A stretch of 64,000 nt of DNA from NCBI RefSeq assembly GCF_001273755.1, contig NZ_LGYA01000001.1, positions 235,199 to 299,198 on the forward strand, in the 5' to 3' direction. The position numbers and the translations under genes were made by a program. Of this stretch, positions 53,525 to 61,449 are shown one piece after another. Under the pieces are notes generated by a model. That model was given only the letters and a program-made list of their open reading frames with translations, did no database searches and was not told where the DNA came from. Source of the stretch: Peribacillus butanolivorans (GTDB lineage Bacteria; Bacillota; Bacilli; Bacillales; DSM-1321). Position 1 is the stretch's first letter, and each line of letters opens with the position of its first letter.

Positions 53525-54004
53525 ATGAGTCTTAGTTTACCAGTTTCAAAATGGCTTGTAGCAATTGTTTCACTTGTAGCATTGGTTGCAGCATTTATTT
53601 TCGGTCCAGCTAATGCATCAGCATCAATCAACTATGGCGATGAAGTTGCCGCCTTAGCGGAGAAGCAGGTCGGGAGCCCATATAAATATGGAGGAACGAC
53701 ACCAAAAGGATTCGATGCAAGCGGGCTTACTCAGTATGTCTATAAAAATGCAGCGACAGAAATGAAAATTCCGAGAACAAGTGCAGAACAGTATAAAACC
53801 GGTAAAGCCGTGAAGCAAACAGACTTAAAAACAGGCGACTTAGTGTTCTATGCAACTGGCACGAAAGGAAAAGTCTCATTTGTGGGCATCTATAATGGAA
53901 AAGGTACTTTTGTGGGAACCACAACAAAAGGTGTAAAGGTAGTTAAAATGAGCGACAAGTATTGGAAAGATCGATATATTGGGGCTAAACGGGTCATTAA
54001 GTAA
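53525..54004 (+). CDS. NlpC/P60-domain protein without catalytic residues
   Basis: A 159-residue exported protein: signal-anchor (about 9-30) then one NlpC/P60 domain. The fold is well kept (SPYKYGGTTPKGFD, SGLTQYVYK, TGDLVFYATG, GIYNGKGTF), but the three active-site positions are changed: the Cys of FDCSG is Ala65, the His of SHVGIY is Phe119, and the third polar residue (usually His, Asn or Gln) is Gly131. It therefore should not cut peptidoglycan peptides. It could bind wall peptides, regulate an active hydrolase, or simply be drifting, though the open frame and strong site GGGGAGGAAAA argue against decay. It lies after the holin gene. Confidence 0.85.
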   Translation: MSLSLPVSKWLVAIVSLVALVAAFIFGPANASASINYGDEVAALAEKQVGSPYKYGGTTPKGFDASGLTQYVYKNAATEMKIPRTSAEQYKTGKAVKQTDLKTGDLVFYATGTKGKVSFVGIYNGKGTFVGTTTKGVKVVKMSDKYWKDRYIGAKRVIK

Positions 54005-54040
54005 AAGCTCTGATATTCATAACGGATACTTTATAATATG

Positions 54041-54086
54041 ACTAGCAAAAAAGAGCATCGAAAATCTGATGCTCTTTTTGCTAGTC
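54041..54086. terminator. Bidirectional terminator
   Basis: Long stem ACTAGCAAAAAAGAGCATC with GATGCTCTTTTTGCTAGT between the convergent NlpC/P60-like and GDYXXLXY genes. Confidence 0.88.
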
Positions 54087-54105
54087 TCGGATAGTTGAAA
54101 AACAC

Positions 54106-54645
54106 TTACTCAATGATAATATCTGTTAATACAACATTACCATTTCTAACCTTTACTATAGCAACTGAAGGTTTAGCCAAAGCGTCTGTTTCCATTTCCT
54201 TAGCCTTTTCTTCGGATGCATAATAATTGTCTAGGCCGTATCTAATCTGAACAGTTGTAGCTCTTTTTAAGTCATAAGGAATTTCTAATTCTCCTTTTAG
54301 ATAAACACCTTTGCTGGGTTTTTCTTTCGTTACTAAATCGACTTTATATAGACCATCATTGCTTTGTTTTAGTATTACATATACCTTTTTATAATCACCC
54401 ATATTTCTTGTTTTAAACTCAGAAATAACAGAGTCATCAAGTTGTGAAGGCTTAACGGTCTCTATTTCGTAATTCAGAGCCACATAGCTACCCCGGAACA
54501 GGTCCGTCGGGTCGACTGGAGCGGTTTTGATTTTGATTTCCTCTCCGGTCATGGTAGTCCAGACGGGAGGAATCGCCAAGACTAAAAGAATCAAGATTGG
54601 AATGGAAAATACGATGAGCGGTCGGAAGAATAGATTATTCTTCAT
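54106..54645 (-). CDS. GDYXXLXY domain protein
   Basis: A 179-residue protein with one N-terminal membrane helix (PLIVFSIPILILLVLAI) and an outer domain with the signature DPTDLFRGSYVALNYEI, the GDYXXLXY family. ATG at 54645 with GGAGG at the expected distance; the longer frame to 54696 lies inside the previous gene. It overlaps the DUF2157 gene by 11 bases, the usual partner of this family. Function unknown; a membrane complex of the two is likely. Confidence 0.85.
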   Translation of the reverse strand: MKNNLFFRPLIVFSIPILILLVLAIPPVWTTMTGEEIKIKTAPVDPTDLFRGSYVALNYEIETVKPSQLDDSVISEFKTRNMGDYKKVYVILKQSNDGLYKVDLVTKEKPSKGVYLKGELEIPYDLKRATTVQIRYGLDNYYASEEKAKEMETDALAKPSVAIVKVRNGNVVLTDIIIE

Positions 54646-55696
54646 TGAAATCGCCTCCTTTTTTCCGTTGGTTTTCAAAGAAGAAGCCAAAACCAATAAG
54701 CATGATGCCGCCGATTATGAATGTAAGCGATTTTGGCAGGAAGTCAAAGGAATCAATATAGTATCTGAAAATCAGTGCACATATTATCACAATGCTGGTT
54801 AAACTGCCCTTTAGAATGAGGTAAAGAAGGAAAATAAAATAAGCTATAGGGAACCATATCGAAAATTCAAAGGTAAGGAAGAGTGCGGTGATTCCATGTA
54901 AGATATGCCCTTGTATGTGGGTGGTGCTTTGTAATTTAGATGGAAATGGAAGATACGCCAATATGATTCCCAATACAAACAGAATGGAAAGGACGATCGT
55001 ATTCGACTGTTTAACATCTAACTTCGGTACAAATTCCATTAGAAATAAGGCGATTGTATTGATGGCTAATGCGTTAATAAAAAAGCCCAAGGCCTTAGGA
55101 TAATCGAATTTTTTTAATAGAATATATAAAAAAGGTATAAATACAAGAATGGCAAGTGGGTAAGACGTTTCATCAAGGAATATACTTCCGTTAATATAAA
55201 TGAAAAGCAGAAAGGAAGTAAAAAGAAGGATGAAGACGTCTTTTAAATAGTAACCAATGAATACTGTTCCAATGGCCCATAATAAAAAGGAACTGTTGAA
55301 ATTGATGCTGATGTTAAACATCTGCTCAACTAGAAATATGCCTGCTCCGAATATCAAAATTCCAACATAATGTAAACTCCGGGCTGTTTTGGGAAAGCGT
55401 TTCTGCCACTTAACACCAGCGAAGTTTACTCCAATTAGACACGCAATTATTATTAGGAATTTAACTCCCTTATTTAAATATATCCAGTTACTGGCGACGA
55501 AGGTTAATACCCCAAGACCTAAAAGAAGCGCCCCGATGGATAATAAAATAGTAATGAAACTTAAATTATCCTTCACATCATAGGAACCTAGCATCTTTTC
55601 TTTTTCTTGCTCAGAGATAACTCCTCCTGTTTCAAGATACTTAAGTTCGTGTTCAAGAAAATCAAACTGCTTTTTCGTTATTTCTTTTTTTGCCAA
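54635..55696 (-). CDS. DUF2157 membrane protein
   Basis: About 353 residues: a short cytoplasmic N-terminus (ITKKQFDFLEHELKYLETGGVIS) then roughly ten membrane helices, the DUF2157 layout. It starts with TTG at 55696 after AAGGAGG; the upstream ATG at 55714 lies before that site. It is translationally coupled to the GDYXXLXY gene. The role is not known. The large protein at 62850 has a related hydrophobic core. Confidence 0.82.
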   Translation of the reverse strand: MAKKEITKKQFDFLEHELKYLETGGVISEQEKEKMLGSYDVKDNLSFITILLSIGALLLGLGVLTFVASNWIYLNKGVKFLIIIACLIGVNFAGVKWQKRFPKTARSLHYVGILIFGAGIFLVEQMFNISINFNSSFLLWAIGTVFIGYYLKDVFILLFTSFLLFIYINGSIFLDETSYPLAILVFIPFLYILLKKFDYPKALGFFINALAINTIALFLMEFVPKLDVKQSNTIVLSILFVLGIILAYLPFPSKLQSTTHIQGHILHGITALFLTFEFSIWFPIAYFIFLLYLILKGSLTSIVIICALIFRYYIDSFDFLPKSLTFIIGGIMLIGFGFFFENQRKKGGDFNEE

Positions 55697-55909
55697 AGTA
55701 GTTCCTCCTTCCATATATTTCTATTATATAACTTATTCTCCGTTAGCTATTAATATATGTTTAATTTTCTCTTACCCTCTTTTGATAACACTTAACAGAA
55801 TAACAATAAATTGCATTCCTGATTGGTTAAGCAGCAGTCTGCTCAAAGCATAATTAAAATAAGATAAGAACAAGGAAGAGGGTGAGCGTTAAAATATTTT
55901 TACAGTACC

Positions 55910-55938
55910 TTGCAATAAACAGTAGCATGTGGTAAATT
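55910..55938 (+). promoter_or_regulatory. Probable sigma-A promoter of the PadR operon
   Basis: TTGCAA (55910-55915), 17-base spacer, TAAATT (55933-55938), upstream of the PadR gene and its putative operator. Confidence 0.5.
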
Positions 55939-55967
55939 ATTTACATAAGATGTATTATTCGTTGTTT

Positions 55968-55990
55968 GGTACTGGTTAATGAATAGTACC
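55968..55990. promoter_or_regulatory. Putative PadR operator
   Basis: GGTACT (55968-55973) and AGTACC (55985-55990) are perfect arms around 11 bases, close to the PadR-type pattern TACT-N10-AGTA. It lies about 30 bases past the predicted promoter, fit for self-repression. Confidence 0.55.
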
Positions 55991-56019
55991 GAAACATTCA
56001 AGAAAGGAGTGATGGTGCA

Positions 56020-56340
56020 TTGAATGTACAATTTAAAAAAGGTGTCTTGGAACTGTGTGTCCTTGTGTTGTTGGATAAGCAAGACCGTTACGGCTATGAA
56101 CTTGTTCAGAAGATTTCAGATCAAATCGAGATATCGGAAGGTTCGGTTTATCCACTGTTACGAAGATTAACCAAGGAAGAGTATTTTACGACATATTTGC
56201 AAGAATCAACAGAAGGGCCGCCGCGTAAGTATTATAAGTTAACCGAGAAAGGCCGAGAATACCTTCACGAATTGCTGACAGAATGGAACGAGTTTTCTAA
56301 TGGAGTCAATCAATTAATCAAGGAAGGTGCGGGCAAATGA
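56020..56340 (+). CDS. PadR-family transcriptional regulator
   Basis: A 106-residue PadR-type winged-helix regulator ([59 protein letters not shown]). It starts with TTG at 56020 after AAAGGAGTG; no ATG fits. The end overlaps the DUF1700 gene by 4 bases. PadR-HAAS-DUF4097 operons are common in Bacilli and often answer to envelope stress or drugs. An operator-like repeat lies upstream. Confidence 0.87.
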   Translation: MNVQFKKGVLELCVLVLLDKQDRYGYELVQKISDQIEISEGSVYPLLRRLTKEEYFTTYLQESTEGPPRKYYKLTEKGREYLHELLTEWNEFSNGVNQLIKEGAGK

Positions 56341-56891
56341 ATAAAGAACAATTTTTGAAACAATTGAATGCCTCATTAGTAAGGCTTTCGCAAGAGGAAC
56401 GGCAGGATATTTTACAAGATTACGAAGAGTATTTCGCGGTTGGGATGGAAAAAGGAAAAACGGAGCAGGAAATTTCAGCATCCCTTGGAAATCCGAATCA
56501 AATTTCCAAGGAACTAACGGCATCTTACCGTCTTGATCAAGTCGAGCAAACGACTTCTGCTGGAAATGTCATGCGAGCTGTTTGGGCAGTTATTGGTTTA
56601 GGTTTTTTTAATTTAGTAATTGTATTAGGACCTTTTATTGCGCTGGTAGGGGTTGTTATTGCAGGATGGGCATCAGCGGTAGGCTTTATTCTTGCCCCGT
56701 TTGGCGTACTTATTAATCTAATTATAGGCAACTTTCAATTATTTGATTTGTTCTTCGCATTGGGTCTTTGCGGAATTGGAATTTTCATTGCCATGGGGAT
56801 GTTTGTCGCTACAAGTGCTTTAACTAAAGGGTTTATTCGTTATTTGAAATTTAATGTTTCCCTTGTGAAAGGTGGTTTGAAACATGATTAA
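56337..56891 (+). CDS. DUF1700 (HAAS domain) membrane protein
   Basis: A 184-residue protein: an N-terminal HAAS signaling domain ([29 protein letters not shown], then [12 protein letters not shown]) followed by four membrane helices. HAAS domains are known to pair with PadR regulators as a ligand- or membrane-state sensor. The start overlaps padR and the end overlaps the DUF4097 gene, so all three are coupled. Confidence 0.85.
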   Translation: MNKEQFLKQLNASLVRLSQEERQDILQDYEEYFAVGMEKGKTEQEISASLGNPNQISKELTASYRLDQVEQTTSAGNVMRAVWAVIGLGFFNLVIVLGPFIALVGVVIAGWASAVGFILAPFGVLINLIIGNFQLFDLFFALGLCGIGIFIAMGMFVATSALTKGFIRYLKFNVSLVKGGLKHD

Positions 56892-57678
56892 TATCAAAAA
56901 ATTATCGATTATTGCACTTGTTCTGTTATTGGTTGGTGTAGTAGGCAGTTTGTTTACATTTTCGCAAGTGACGGATAAGGAATCCACTACAGAGAAAAAA
57001 TCGATTACAGATGAGGTAACGGACATTCAGGTTATTTCTGACAATGCAGCTGTTGAAATTATCCCAACGACAGGTACGGAGACTAGTGTAGAGTTAGTAT
57101 CAAAAGGTGTGGATGTTTCTAAGCTGAATTTTTCTGCAGATGTGGAAGGAAAGAAGCTTGCGATCACATTAAAAGATAAACGTTCCTTTAGCTTTGGGTT
57201 TCAAATTCAATCATTACATTTAAAAGTGTATGTGCCTGAGAAATCTTATAAGTCGTTTGTCGTTAAAAGTGATAATGGAAAAGTACAAATGGCTGAATTG
57301 GACATAAAGAGTCTGAACGTGGAATCACAAAATGGCCGAGTTGAATTAAAAGATATAATATCTGAAAAAGTTGAAGTGAAATCTGCTAACGGAAGAGTAG
57401 ATCTTAATAATGTAGAGGGAAATCTGATAGGTTCCTCGAATAACGGCAAAATCTCCCTTGTCACAAAAGACTTGGATCGGAATATTCAATTGGAAAGTGA
57501 CAATGGCAAAATTATGATTAAAACAGATAAGGAGCCGACCAATACAACCTTTGATGTTCATGTTGATAATGGGAAAATCGATATTCTCAATAAATATGAG
57601 GGGAATGTTGTCATTGGTAAAGGTGAAAACATGGTTAAATTAGAAACAAATAATGGGAAAATTGAGATAACAAAATAG
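56884..57678 (+). CDS. DUF4097 family beta-helix protein (YvlB-like)
   Basis: A 264-residue exported or anchored protein. The N-terminal helix (LSIIALVLLLVGVVGSLFTF) is a membrane anchor; the rest is a beta-solenoid of short repeats with NGK or NGR at the turns (SDNGKV, SQNGRV, SANGRV, SNNGKI, SDNGKI, VDNGKI, TNNGKI). This is the DUF4097 pattern. It likely lies outside the membrane as the last part of the PadR-HAAS system. A terminator follows. Confidence 0.85.
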   Translation: MINIKKLSIIALVLLLVGVVGSLFTFSQVTDKESTTEKKSITDEVTDIQVISDNAAVEIIPTTGTETSVELVSKGVDVSKLNFSADVEGKKLAITLKDKRSFSFGFQIQSLHLKVYVPEKSYKSFVVKSDNGKVQMAELDIKSLNVESQNGRVELKDIISEKVEVKSANGRVDLNNVEGNLIGSSNNGKISLVTKDLDRNIQLESDNGKIMIKTDKEPTNTTFDVHVDNGKIDILNKYEGNVVIGKGENMVKLETNNGKIEITK

Positions 57679-57690
57679 CAACAAAGCGAG

Positions 57691-57723
57691 AAAAAAGCCG
57701 GTTCCGTTGGAATCGGCTTTTTC
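57691..57723. terminator. Bidirectional terminator
   Basis: Stem AAAAAGCCGGTTCC with GGAATCGGCTTTTT around GTT, between the convergent DUF4097 and BASS genes. Confidence 0.85.
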
Positions 57724-57725
57724 AG

Positions 57726-58697
57726 TTAAGCAGCCATTTTATTTTCTTGAACTGGCTTAGGCTTATGATAATACCTGTTTAAGAATGAACCATACACGGA
57801 AGCGAGTATTTGTTGGAAAAGAGTACCGAGAATGACAGGAACAGCAACGGCGGCAGGGAAATAAGCAACGGCAAGAGCAGCTCCTGCAGCGATATTTCTC
57901 ATACCTCCTGTATAGGTGACGGTAATAATCTCTTCTTTTTCCCACTTCAGGAATTTTCCGACCATCCAGGATAATAGATAACCAGAAAAGGCAATAAAGA
58001 AGACCATAATAGCCATTTTGATTAATTTTGCATCGATATGACTTAAATATGGAGCAACTTTCGCGCTGTTTAAGGTCACACATATACCAAGTGCTATTTT
58101 AGAAAAGGGAGCTAAACGCGGTCCAAGCATCGGTTTTATTTTTCCCTTGGTAATCTGATTCAGCACCATCCCAATCAGTGAAGGAATGACAACCATGCCG
58201 ATTAACCCTTTCATGATTGCCATGGTATCCATTTCAACCGATGTTCCGCTGAAGAAAGCAACGCTATACGGCACAATAATCGGTGACAAGAGCGTATCGA
58301 TTAAGACAATCGTCAAAGTGAGCAGGGTGTTCCCTTTGTAAATGGATACCCAAAGCAAACTGGTAACACCAGTTGGAATCACAACACCTAGAACTAAACC
58401 AGTTATGGTCAGATTGTCTCCAGGAAACACCAGGTGTCCAAGTAGCCAGGCCCAAATTGGCATGGCAATATGCAGGATAAGAAGAACCACAATTACCGGT
58501 AAGGGATTGGAAGCGATACGCTTCAATGAACTGAAATTCGATCCTAAACTTCCGGAAAATGTAATAAGTGCAAAAATCCAAGGAACGAGGAATATATAGG
58601 AATCTAAATAACTGGCAAGCAATACGCCGACCACTACACCAGTTGGCGTGATAAAAGGCATAGCCTTTTCAAGAAAATGATTTAACTTCTGTAACAA
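57726..58697 (-). CDS. Bile acid:sodium symporter (BASS) family transporter
   Basis: A 323-residue transporter with about ten membrane helices and the family marks PTGVTSLLWVS, TYTGGMRNIAAGAALA and GTLFQQILAS. B. subtilis YocS (321) is of this type. BASS proteins import organic anions such as pantoate, keto acids or thiazole/pyrimidine precursors with sodium; the substrate here is unknown. It starts with TTG at 58697 after AGGAGTG. Single gene. Confidence 0.82.
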   Translation of the reverse strand: MLQKLNHFLEKAMPFITPTGVVVGVLLASYLDSYIFLVPWIFALITFSGSLGSNFSSLKRIASNPLPVIVVLLILHIAMPIWAWLLGHLVFPGDNLTITGLVLGVVIPTGVTSLLWVSIYKGNTLLTLTIVLIDTLLSPIIVPYSVAFFSGTSVEMDTMAIMKGLIGMVVIPSLIGMVLNQITKGKIKPMLGPRLAPFSKIALGICVTLNSAKVAPYLSHIDAKLIKMAIMVFFIAFSGYLLSWMVGKFLKWEKEEIITVTYTGGMRNIAAGAALAVAYFPAAVAVPVILGTLFQQILASVYGSFLNRYYHKPKPVQENKMAA

Positions 58698-59566
58698 CGA
58701 ATTTCACTCCTAGCCAAATACGTATGATGATAAAGGCAAGCTGCTTCGTACTATCATGTTTGTAAAATCCCTGTGAAAGTCCCAGTAAAAGAAGTTTCAC
58801 ATTATCATCTGTAGCTCAGGTGGAGAAGAACAAACGAAATTTTTAATAATAATAGAAGGTGCTGATAGTCTTTTCGTTTTTCATTTTATCATAGCGGGGG
58901 TAATTTGCTATGGTGCGGTTTTGATATTGTGGAATCAAATTGCCACAGTTTTTTGTTTATTATGGGTAATAAATCCATTAGAGTCGAAAACTCTTGTATA
59001 CTTGGAATGGATATACATTTTAAGCAGGAGCTTTATTTTTTCGTTTCTTCTATACGGTCAGGCATTCCATATGCTTTTGTAATTCGTGAAACCATGGAAT
59101 AGCTTCTTGTTTCTTAAGTATCTTCATTATTCTCCTTTTTTTATGAAAGTAGAAATCATAAACTTTATTTTGAAAAGATGATCTTCTTTATGGGGAAAAG
59201 GGGGTCCTACATTCATCCCCTTAATCATAACCATTCTTAGTTCCTTTGTTAGTAAAGTGATTTAGACCCTTTCTTTAGACCCTTTAATAACTTTTTTGCC
59301 GAAAGCCTTGGTATGACTGATTCGAATAGAATCTATCAGGGGAAAGAAGAGCATCATTTAGTTATCCACAGCATGTTAGGCACTATTCACAGTATAAAGA
59401 GTTCAATGCACACCCGGATGAAGGGTGTCTACAGTCAGGGAAAAGCTAATTCACAGAACAACTTCAAAATTATCAGTCCTCAAAATCAGAAAAAGGGAGG
59501 GAGGCAGCTACATAAGGGAATAGGTATTGGAGTGGAATGGAGAAAGGAATATTTATGCATGACAAA
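58698..59566. other. Long intergenic region
   Basis: About 870 bases without a convincing gene. A 25-codon minus-strand frame (59050-59127, product starting MKILKKQEAIPWFHELQ) has a strong site AAAAGGAG and may be a small gene or a truncated one. TTTAGACCCTTT occurs twice in tandem near 59266-59290. DnaA-box-like sequences start at 59362 and are listed separately. The 100-codon plus frame at 59313 lacks a ribosome site and looks random. Confidence 0.4.
59362..59455 (+). other. Cluster of DnaA-box-like sequences
   Basis: TTATCCACA (59362-59370) is an exact DnaA box; CTATTCACA (59383-59391) and TAATTCACA (59447-59455) each differ from TTATTCACA by one base. All lie on the same strand within 94 bases, beside the unrecognised 59612 gene. 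Confidence 0.4.
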
Positions 59567-59593
59567 AAACACTCGCCCAAAAGCCAGTGTTTC
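59563..59593 (-). terminator. Probable terminator of the 59612 gene
   Basis: AACACT/AGTGTT arms around a 12-base loop on the minus strand, followed by TTTTTG. Confidence 0.65.
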
Positions 59594-59611
59594 TGTTAGC
59601 CATATTTTATC

Positions 59612-60982
59612 CTAATTTTTCATATGATCTTTTTGGATAGCAAAATAGGATCGTATAGCTTCTTTTTTCTGTTTCAATACATCTAGGACGGATTCGTTAT
59701 TATTTACATTTTGGTACATCGTAATATGTTTCTCAAGTTGTTCGTATGTATGCTTTTTAAGTGAGTTGAGGTAATCGGAAATAGACTGATCCTTTTTTAG
59801 AATTCGCTTTTTTCCACGTATAGACTTTCGATCAGTATCTTCTGTACCTACTATGACAGAATTCGCGCGTGAGATCACCCAATCTTCGCACCATATGCTT
59901 AGTGTTCTATGAATCTTAGACGCCTTGTCATGCTTCACACGGATCACTTCAATATGCTCATTCACTTCTATATAATCCACATTTCTCGCTAAAGATCCCT
60001 CCGAAATTCCGCGGTGCAAGTGTTCTCGCTCCATTAAGTTTTTAATACAGGCAGCCTGGTGTGCATACGTGGCCAATTGTTCCAGTGCTTCATTATAAAC
60101 GATTGTACTAAAATAAGCGGAAGCCTGTTTTGGATCGGCTAATAAATGCTTTTTGCTAGACAGGACTTTACCGAATTTTTTAAGTGAAGTGCTATACACA
60201 AATCGAGCCAGTTTTAACAAATCATCTTTTATAGGTCCATGTGCAGCTTTAAGAAACGAACGGTAGATATATTTTCCGACCCGTTCTAGCTCCATACAGA
60301 CTTTATCTTCTATATATTCAAGGCATCCCGCTTCATAAATTGTTTTCCGTACCAACATCCTCTCCGTACGATTTTCAAGATAATCCTTCAACATTCCTTC
60401 TTTGAAAGAAGCTAAAATGATTTCTTTCCGTGTGAAAACGGAGCTGGCAATAGTGAAGGTTACCATGTCGCCTAATGTTTGGTTAACCGTTTCCATGGCA
60501 TCAAGTACATCCTGTCTTTTGAAAAGGGAACATTCTGAATGGACAATTTCATCGTAGTGCAGCGAGACTTCTTCAGATTTATTGACAGACATATTGAATG
60601 CTGCCATGAGCACGAGTCTCTTGGAGGGCAGGGATAGGCTTCGGAAGGCATTACTATAGAAGAAACGGTATTTTTTACAGTATCGGTCCTTTTTACTGTT
60701 GAAGCTGAGACTGCCTGTCGGCCCGAGATTGAATTTATATTTTGTTATCTCCTGTTGAATGGGAAGGAAGATTTTTCGGCCGCAGCCAACTTGTGGGGAT
60801 GAAAATTTCTTGATGATCTTTTTCAGATATTTTTCAGTCGTTCCAATTCCTTTAGCCATTTTGTGGAGGGGACTCTGAATCACACCATCCCAATCCATAT
60901 GAAGGAGGGAATATAAACATGTGTCGAACTCCTTGGAGGATACATGGCGAACTAAATATCGGTAGGTTTCTTCATAAATCAT
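59612..60982 (-). CDS. Unrecognised 456-residue basic protein with a possible helix-turn-helix
   Basis: About 456 residues from ATG 60982 (AAAGGAG 10 bases upstream; a longer frame to 61012 has no site). It has no membrane segment or signal peptide and is rich in Lys and Arg. Residues near 45-62 (LHKMAKGIGTTEKYLKKIIKKF) could be a helix-turn-helix. The middle is helical (SLPSKRLVLMAAFNMSVNKSEE, ELERVGKYIYRSFLKAA) and the C-terminus charged (KKHTYEQLEKHITMYQNVN). I do not know the family. Size, basic nature and HTH, with DnaA-box-like repeats close by, would fit a replication-initiator or a DNA-binding regulator, but this is only inference. Confidence 0.6.
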   Translation of the reverse strand: MIYEETYRYLVRHVSSKEFDTCLYSLLHMDWDGVIQSPLHKMAKGIGTTEKYLKKIIKKFSSPQVGCGRKIFLPIQQEITKYKFNLGPTGSLSFNSKKDRYCKKYRFFYSNAFRSLSLPSKRLVLMAAFNMSVNKSEEVSLHYDEIVHSECSLFKRQDVLDAMETVNQTLGDMVTFTIASSVFTRKEIILASFKEGMLKDYLENRTERMLVRKTIYEAGCLEYIEDKVCMELERVGKYIYRSFLKAAHGPIKDDLLKLARFVYSTSLKKFGKVLSSKKHLLADPKQASAYFSTIVYNEALEQLATYAHQAACIKNLMEREHLHRGISEGSLARNVDYIEVNEHIEVIRVKHDKASKIHRTLSIWCEDWVISRANSVIVGTEDTDRKSIRGKKRILKKDQSISDYLNSLKKHTYEQLEKHITMYQNVNNNESVLDVLKQKKEAIRSYFAIQKDHMKN

Positions 60983-61449
60983 TGTTTTCGGCTCCTTTTT
61001 TTCACAAGTCAAAGGCTATTTTGCTTTCACAGTCTATATAAACTTTTAAAAGGAAAAAGTAGCATGTCTTTAAAAATAAAATGGAGGCAAAGAAAACGAT
61101 ACCTAAAATGAATTTAGTGAATGTAGATATTATGGAAGCTTAACAATTGGAAAGGCAGCTGCAGCCAGTAAAGAAATAGTAAGTGCGCATACAGATGGGC
61201 AACATACCATATGCTTCTTAGGGGATAGAATAAATGCTAATGTAAAAACATTCATTACCCATAAATTATGAGGTTTTTGTGTATGTACATATCATTCTTT
61301 TATGTTCATGAAGATTAGAAAACTTGGTCCAGTTCCAAGCTGGGCTTATCATTTTGAATTATATTTAGGTACACGAAATAAATTATTCGCTTATTGTATC
61401 TTTTTTTAGTAAACTGGCAATAACTATTAGGATTAGAAGGTGAAGGAAA
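60983..61449. other. Intergenic region with a possible gene fragment
   Basis: From about 61141 to 61275 a plus frame reads LTIGKAAAASKEIVSAHTDG and continues QHTICFLGDRINANVKTFIT to a stop. A preceding frame starts MEAKKTIPKMNLVNVDIM at 61081. The two could be one short gene broken by a stop at 61141. Nothing is recognised. Confidence 0.3.

Noticed and set aside
57246-57561. Two minus-strand open frames of about 70 codons
   Set aside because: They are antisense to the repetitive DUF4097 gene, whose repeats keep alternative frames open.
59313-59615. 100-codon plus-strand open frame
   Set aside because: No ribosome site, and the composition follows the DnaA-box-like region rather than a coding pattern.
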